DNA of 54,914 bases from an uncultured Anaeroplasmataceae bacterium (lineage in GTDB: Bacteria > Bacillota_I > Bacilli_A > Acholeplasmatales > Anaeroplasmataceae). Of this stretch, positions 52,137 to 54,914 are shown in pieces. The notes below the pieces were generated by a model. The model did no database searches and was not told the origin of the DNA. It saw nothing but the letters and a program-made list of their open reading frames with translations. Position 1 is the stretch's first letter. Every line of letters starts with the position of its first letter. The translations under genes were made by a program, and so were the position numbers. The stretch is taken from contig CAKQEA010000011.1 of the NCBI GenBank assembly GCA_934229785.1, forward strand, positions 1-54,914, written 5' to 3'.

Positions 52137-53684
52137 CTATCTTATTTCCTTATAAAAAGCATAATTAAAATTATAATTAGGGTTACTACAAATTTTTAGA
52201 GCTTCTTTTGCATGCTTTAAATTATCCTTATGACTAGGAGTATCATCAGACTTAGTTATACCCATATAAATATTTACATCTATTTTCTTTGATGCATAGT
52301 TTGAACTTACATGTAAAAGCTTTTCACCACTTACAACATTATTTTTTAATATTTCCATCTTGCGGTAGTCAGTTATAAAGGCGACAAATTCAAGTCCAGA
52401 AACTCTAAATATTTGATTATTAGTAACAAATTTTTGGGAAATGAAATCTACATACTGTGACATAATCATATTTCCAATTGGCCTACCAAATTCTTCGTTA
52501 ATAGCAGGAATATCATCTATTCTAAAATAAATAGTTTCAAAAATTCTATCTTCATTCTCAAGCCTATTAAGACACGCAAGCATCTCTGGTTCACCTTTTA
52601 AATTATCTAAAGATGTTTCTGTTTTAGCAAAGCTATAATTATTAAGTGGTACCATTATACCACATAGTTCAACAGTTTTTCCAAGAACAACCTTTCTTCC
52701 AATCTCTTTAACATAAATGTAGTTGGTTCCTATATTAAATCTATAGGAAATTTCATAATCGTTAGACTGTAAATTTTTCATTTTTTCTTCATAAAATGCA
52801 ATATCCTCTGGATGAATACTACTATAAAAATCATTTAATGAGATTGAATTGCCATTTAACTTTAAATTTTCTACCAAATTATCATTAACCCAAATATAGC
52901 CATCATTTAAATTAGTAAAATAAATACCTTCTTTTGTTTTCTCTAATATTGTAACAAATCTACTTTTTAAAAGTTCTAATTCTTCATTTGCTTTATTTAA
53001 ATTTTTTTCGACTCCCATTAAGTTCTCTTCACTCTTCAACTCTCCTAAAAGCACTCTACCCTTATATTTATTTGAAGAAAAGATTAAACTCTCTGTAAAA
53101 TTAAAATAATCCTCATTTGCATCATCAGTTTGAATTCCTAGTTCAAATGGTAATACCTTATTTTCATTAATTCTTTGCTTTTTTTGATAATACTTTTTCA
53201 ATTCATCCTTTGTGAAGTTTTCACCATTTAATGAAATAATTCGATATTTTATTTCTACGACTTCAAAAAAGTTTTTACCATAAACATCTGATAACTGAAC
53301 ACCTAAATGTTTTAAAAACAAAGAGGAAATACCTTTAATTCGGTCTTTTTTATCCAAAACAACATAAAGTTTTGTTTCATTTAATGAACGCGTTAATTCT
53401 TGATTAAATGCTTCACTTGAAAATGATAAGTCAATAGATGTAAATATTAAAACTGCAATACAAACATCTACACCAAATAAAACCCAATTAGATACTATTT
53501 GATAAATTGAATTATCACTGATTTGCTTATAAAAAACTAGGATTAAAAAGCATATAAATGTTAAGAAAAAGGAAAGTAGTGCTTTTACTTTAATAAATCT
53601 ATGTTTTACTATACATTCTCTTAAAATAATAAGTATAGATAAAACAGAAAAAATAATTGAAATAATAGGGTGCTGTCCAAACAT
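52137..53684 (-). CDS. Membrane PAS / degenerate GGDEF protein
   Basis: 515 residues. The N-terminus has about three membrane spans (ISIIFSVLSILIIL, LLSFFLTFICFLILVFY, WVLFGVDVCIAVLIF). Two PAS-like regions follow (about 100-225 and 245-345; the second with GIYFTNLNDGYIWVNDN and IHPEDIAFYEE), with a short coiled coil between. The C-terminal ~150 residues have a GGDEF fold but the active motif is replaced (FRVSGLEFVAFI), so diguanylate cyclase activity is unlikely. GdpP, the c-di-AMP phosphodiesterase, also has spans, PAS and a degenerate GGDEF but ends in a DHH domain, absent here. GGAG precedes the ATG. It is near cdaA, hinting at c-di-AMP signalling. Confidence 0.75.
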   Translation of the reverse strand: MFGQHPIISIIFSVLSILIILRECIVKHRFIKVKALLSFFLTFICFLILVFYKQISDNSIYQIVSNWVLFGVDVCIAVLIFTSIDLSFSSEAFNQELTRSLNETKLYVVLDKKDRIKGISSLFLKHLGVQLSDVYGKNFFEVVEIKYRIISLNGENFTKDELKKYYQKKQRINENKVLPFELGIQTDDANEDYFNFTESLIFSSNKYKGRVLLGELKSEENLMGVEKNLNKANEELELLKSRFVTILEKTKEGIYFTNLNDGYIWVNDNLVENLKLNGNSISLNDFYSSIHPEDIAFYEEKMKNLQSNDYEISYRFNIGTNYIYVKEIGRKVVLGKTVELCGIMVPLNNYSFAKTETSLDNLKGEPEMLACLNRLENEDRIFETIYFRIDDIPAINEEFGRPIGNMIMSQYVDFISQKFVTNNQIFRVSGLEFVAFITDYRKMEILKNNVVSGEKLLHVSSNYASKKIDVNIYMGITKSDDTPSHKDNLKHAKEALKICSNPNYNFNYAFYKEIR

Positions 53685-53726
53685 ATAATCAACTCCTCAA
53701 ATAATAGTTAAAATCTTATTTTAATA

Positions 53727-53906
53727 CTATTTAAAAAAATATGAACGGTAGAAAAATAAAATTAACAAAGAAACTATAGCTATTGCTATTAAAACAATAA
53801 TAAGAGGCTTACACCATTTTACTGATGATGAATTTGAAACATTACTTCTAATTAACAAAGAAAATGGAGATGTTATTAATTCAACAATAAAATTTAATAT
53901 TTTCAT
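53727..53906 (-). CDS. 59-residue membrane peptide between cdaA and the PAS/GGDEF gene
   Basis: An ORF of 59 codons begins ATG with AGGAGG 8 nt upstream. It encodes a membrane peptide: MKILNFIVELITSPFSLLI, a polar loop with a Ser run, then a span (KPLIIVLIAIAIVSLLILFF) and a basic-aromatic end YRSYFFK. The stop lies at 53727. It follows cdaA by 12 nt. In Bacilli the gene after cdaA is normally cdaR, a regulator of CdaA; this small gene takes its place. The family is not recognised and a regulatory role is only a guess. Confidence 0.7.
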   Translation of the reverse strand: MKILNFIVELITSPFSLLIRSNVSNSSSVKWCKPLIIVLIAIAIVSLLILFFYRSYFFK

Positions 53907-53918
53907 CTTTTCTGCCTC

Positions 53919-54689
53919 CTATGACTTTCCTAAGAATAAATTCAAATATTCTAATAATTCATTTTTATTATCCATAATCTTCATAAATCCAGCATTTGCC
54001 ACATGAACAACACCTGTTTCTTCAGATACAATTATTGTTAACGAATCAGTGATTTCTGAGATACCAACACCAGCTCTATGTCTTGAACCAATTGTTTTAT
54101 CAAGAGTATCATCTTGAGTTAAAACATAATATGCTCCAGCACAAACAATCTTATTACCTCTTATAATTACACCCCCATCATGTAAAGGTGAATCCTTAAT
54201 AAAGATTTGTTCAAGCAATTCCCTAGATATATCTGAATTAAGCTGTATAGCACGTTCAGCATATTGATCTAATGAATTATGCTGTTCAATAGTAATAAGA
54301 GCACCAACTTTCATAGACGACATGTGAAAAACTGCATCAACAATTGCCTCTTTAGTTGCCTGCGTAGATGAGATAATCATATCATTTCTATTATCATTTC
54401 GTTTATGAAATTCCATTAATTTTCTTAAATCAGGTGCCAAAATAATAATACAAAAAATTAAATAAACACTTGCGGTTGGGCCATATAAATATTGAGATAA
54501 TGGCAAATTAAATACCTTAGCACAATAATAAATAAACATTAAAATTAATCCAATTACTAACAAATTTAAAGCTTTCTTAAATTTAAAAGCTATATATAAA
54601 ACAAATGATACAATAATAATAGCAAAATAAGCATCAAGAATTATTTTAGCTACTATATTATTGTTAAAAAATTCAATTATATAATTCAC
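53919..54689 (-). CDS. cdaA: Diadenylate cyclase CdaA
   Basis: It makes cyclic di-AMP from ATP, a messenger controlling potassium and osmotic balance. Three N-terminal spans are followed by the DisA_N cyclase domain: active motifs SPLHDGGVIIRG (DGA-type) and GSRHRAGVGISE, and VDAVFHMSSMKVGALITIE. The start is set at GTG (VNYIIEFFNNN): the only good ribosome site, GGAGG, lies 8 nt before it, inside the longer open frame. About 256 residues, normal. It is the first gene of a run with a small membrane peptide and the PAS/GGDEF protein; cdaR and glmM, usual partners, are absent. Confidence 0.95.
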   Translation of the reverse strand: MNYIIEFFNNNIVAKIILDAYFAIIIVSFVLYIAFKFKKALNLLVIGLILMFIYYCAKVFNLPLSQYLYGPTASVYLIFCIIILAPDLRKLMEFHKRNDNRNDMIISSTQATKEAIVDAVFHMSSMKVGALITIEQHNSLDQYAERAIQLNSDISRELLEQIFIKDSPLHDGGVIIRGNKIVCAGAYYVLTQDDTLDKTIGSRHRAGVGISEITDSLTIIVSEETGVVHVANAGFMKIMDNKNELLEYLNLFLGKS

Positions 54690-54807
54690 AATTAAAACCT
54701 CCAACATTTTTAAATGAAACATTAAAAATCATTATCATATTAATTATACAACAAATAGAATTGATACAAAAGCAAATAAATAAAGAAAAATATTTTTATT
54801 TTAAAGA

Positions 54808-54836
54808 AGAAAAAAAGCTTAGTTAAATAACTAAGC
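54808..54836 (-). terminator. Terminator, minus strand, upstream of cdaA
   Basis: GCTTAGTT / AACTAAGC stem, 4-nt loop, with a minus-strand T run. It would end a minus-strand gene lying beyond the window. Confidence 0.75.
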
Positions 54837-54837
54837 G

Positions 54838-54852
54838 CAGACTGTTGACAAA
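54838..54852. repeat. 15-bp repeat, inverted copy of 61-75
   Basis: CAGACTGTTGACAAA, the reverse complement of 61-75, between two terminator hairpins at the window end. Function unknown. Confidence 0.5.
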
Positions 54853-54853
54853 A

Positions 54854-54895
54854 GGGTACTTTTAGAGAGAAAATTTCTAAAAGTACCCTTTTTTG
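54854..54895. terminator. Strong bidirectional terminator hairpin
   Basis: GGGTACTTTTAGA / TCTAAAAGTACCC is a 13-bp perfect stem, with A4 before and T6-7 after. Confidence 0.8.
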
Positions 54896-54914
54896 TTAAT
54901 ATAAAAAGCATATA

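Overview
The window is AT-rich DNA (roughly 30% GC by eye) from a low-GC Gram-positive bacterium. Gene content fits an uncultured, probably gut-associated member of the Bacilli near the Erysipelotrichia/Mollicutes-related lineages: HPr kinase, a CcpA-like LacI regulator, WhiA, a T-box tyrS, diadenylate cyclase CdaA, anaerobic ribonucleotide reductase NrdD/NrdG, and yunB/yunC/yutD-type genes. Ribosome binding sites are strong AGGAGG types. TGA is used as a stop (for example at 23090-23092), so the standard bacterial code applies rather than the Mycoplasma code. Nearly all genes are on the minus strand. No tRNA, rRNA or CRISPR array was seen.

Layout by region. 161-4674: tex, two small envelope proteins and a DUF378 membrane protein. 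4681-8570: a hypothetical membrane gene, hprK, a fused lgt-ppaX and whiA, in Bacillus-like order. 8750-14800: uvrA and ligA, flanked by two near-identical 0.46-kb cassettes that look like an undescribed type I toxin-antitoxin module. Each cassette has a 28-residue hydrophobic peptide, an overlapping leader ORF, a hairpin over the toxin Shine-Dalgarno and a convergent antisense RNA. 14880-18185: stomatin/NfeD pair, cvfB and hypotheticals. 18298-22586: aconitase, citrate synthase and isocitrate dehydrogenase (the oxidative half-TCA route to 2-oxoglutarate), plus a candidate small RNA behind a cre-like operator. 22725-28331: accessory region with two unknown proteins, a leucine-rich-repeat lipoprotein, a serine recombinase next to a short inverted-repeat-bounded promoter, and a Fic protein between direct repeats. 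28344-31035: an amino-acid ABC transporter with a permuted binding domain and an enlarged ATPase. 31160-33661: T-box tyrS and ccpA. 33835-36003: murC between two frame-broken small genes. 36064-42284: kduD, rplS with its leader, small membrane proteins, a GH28 pectinase, an AEC permease and a GntR regulator. 42306-45582: dut-nrdG-nrdD. 45763-50325: pgi, yuiD, nifU-type scaffold, yutD, a tyrosine phosphatase, yunB and yunC. 50479-54689: ispF, ispD, folate cyclo-ligase, a PAS/degenerate-GGDEF membrane protein, a 59-residue membrane peptide and cdaA.

Working together, the genes suggest an anaerobic fermenter. It has anaerobic dNTP synthesis, partial TCA for glutamate, the non-mevalonate isoprenoid pathway, pectin-derived sugar use, and carbon control through HprK/CcpA. 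A yunB homologue and a LolA-like lipoprotein point to a sporulating ancestry. The strongest candidates for new biology are the twin toxin-antitoxin cassettes, the circularly permuted substrate-binding domain fused to the amino-acid permease, and the possible invertible promoter beside the serine recombinase.
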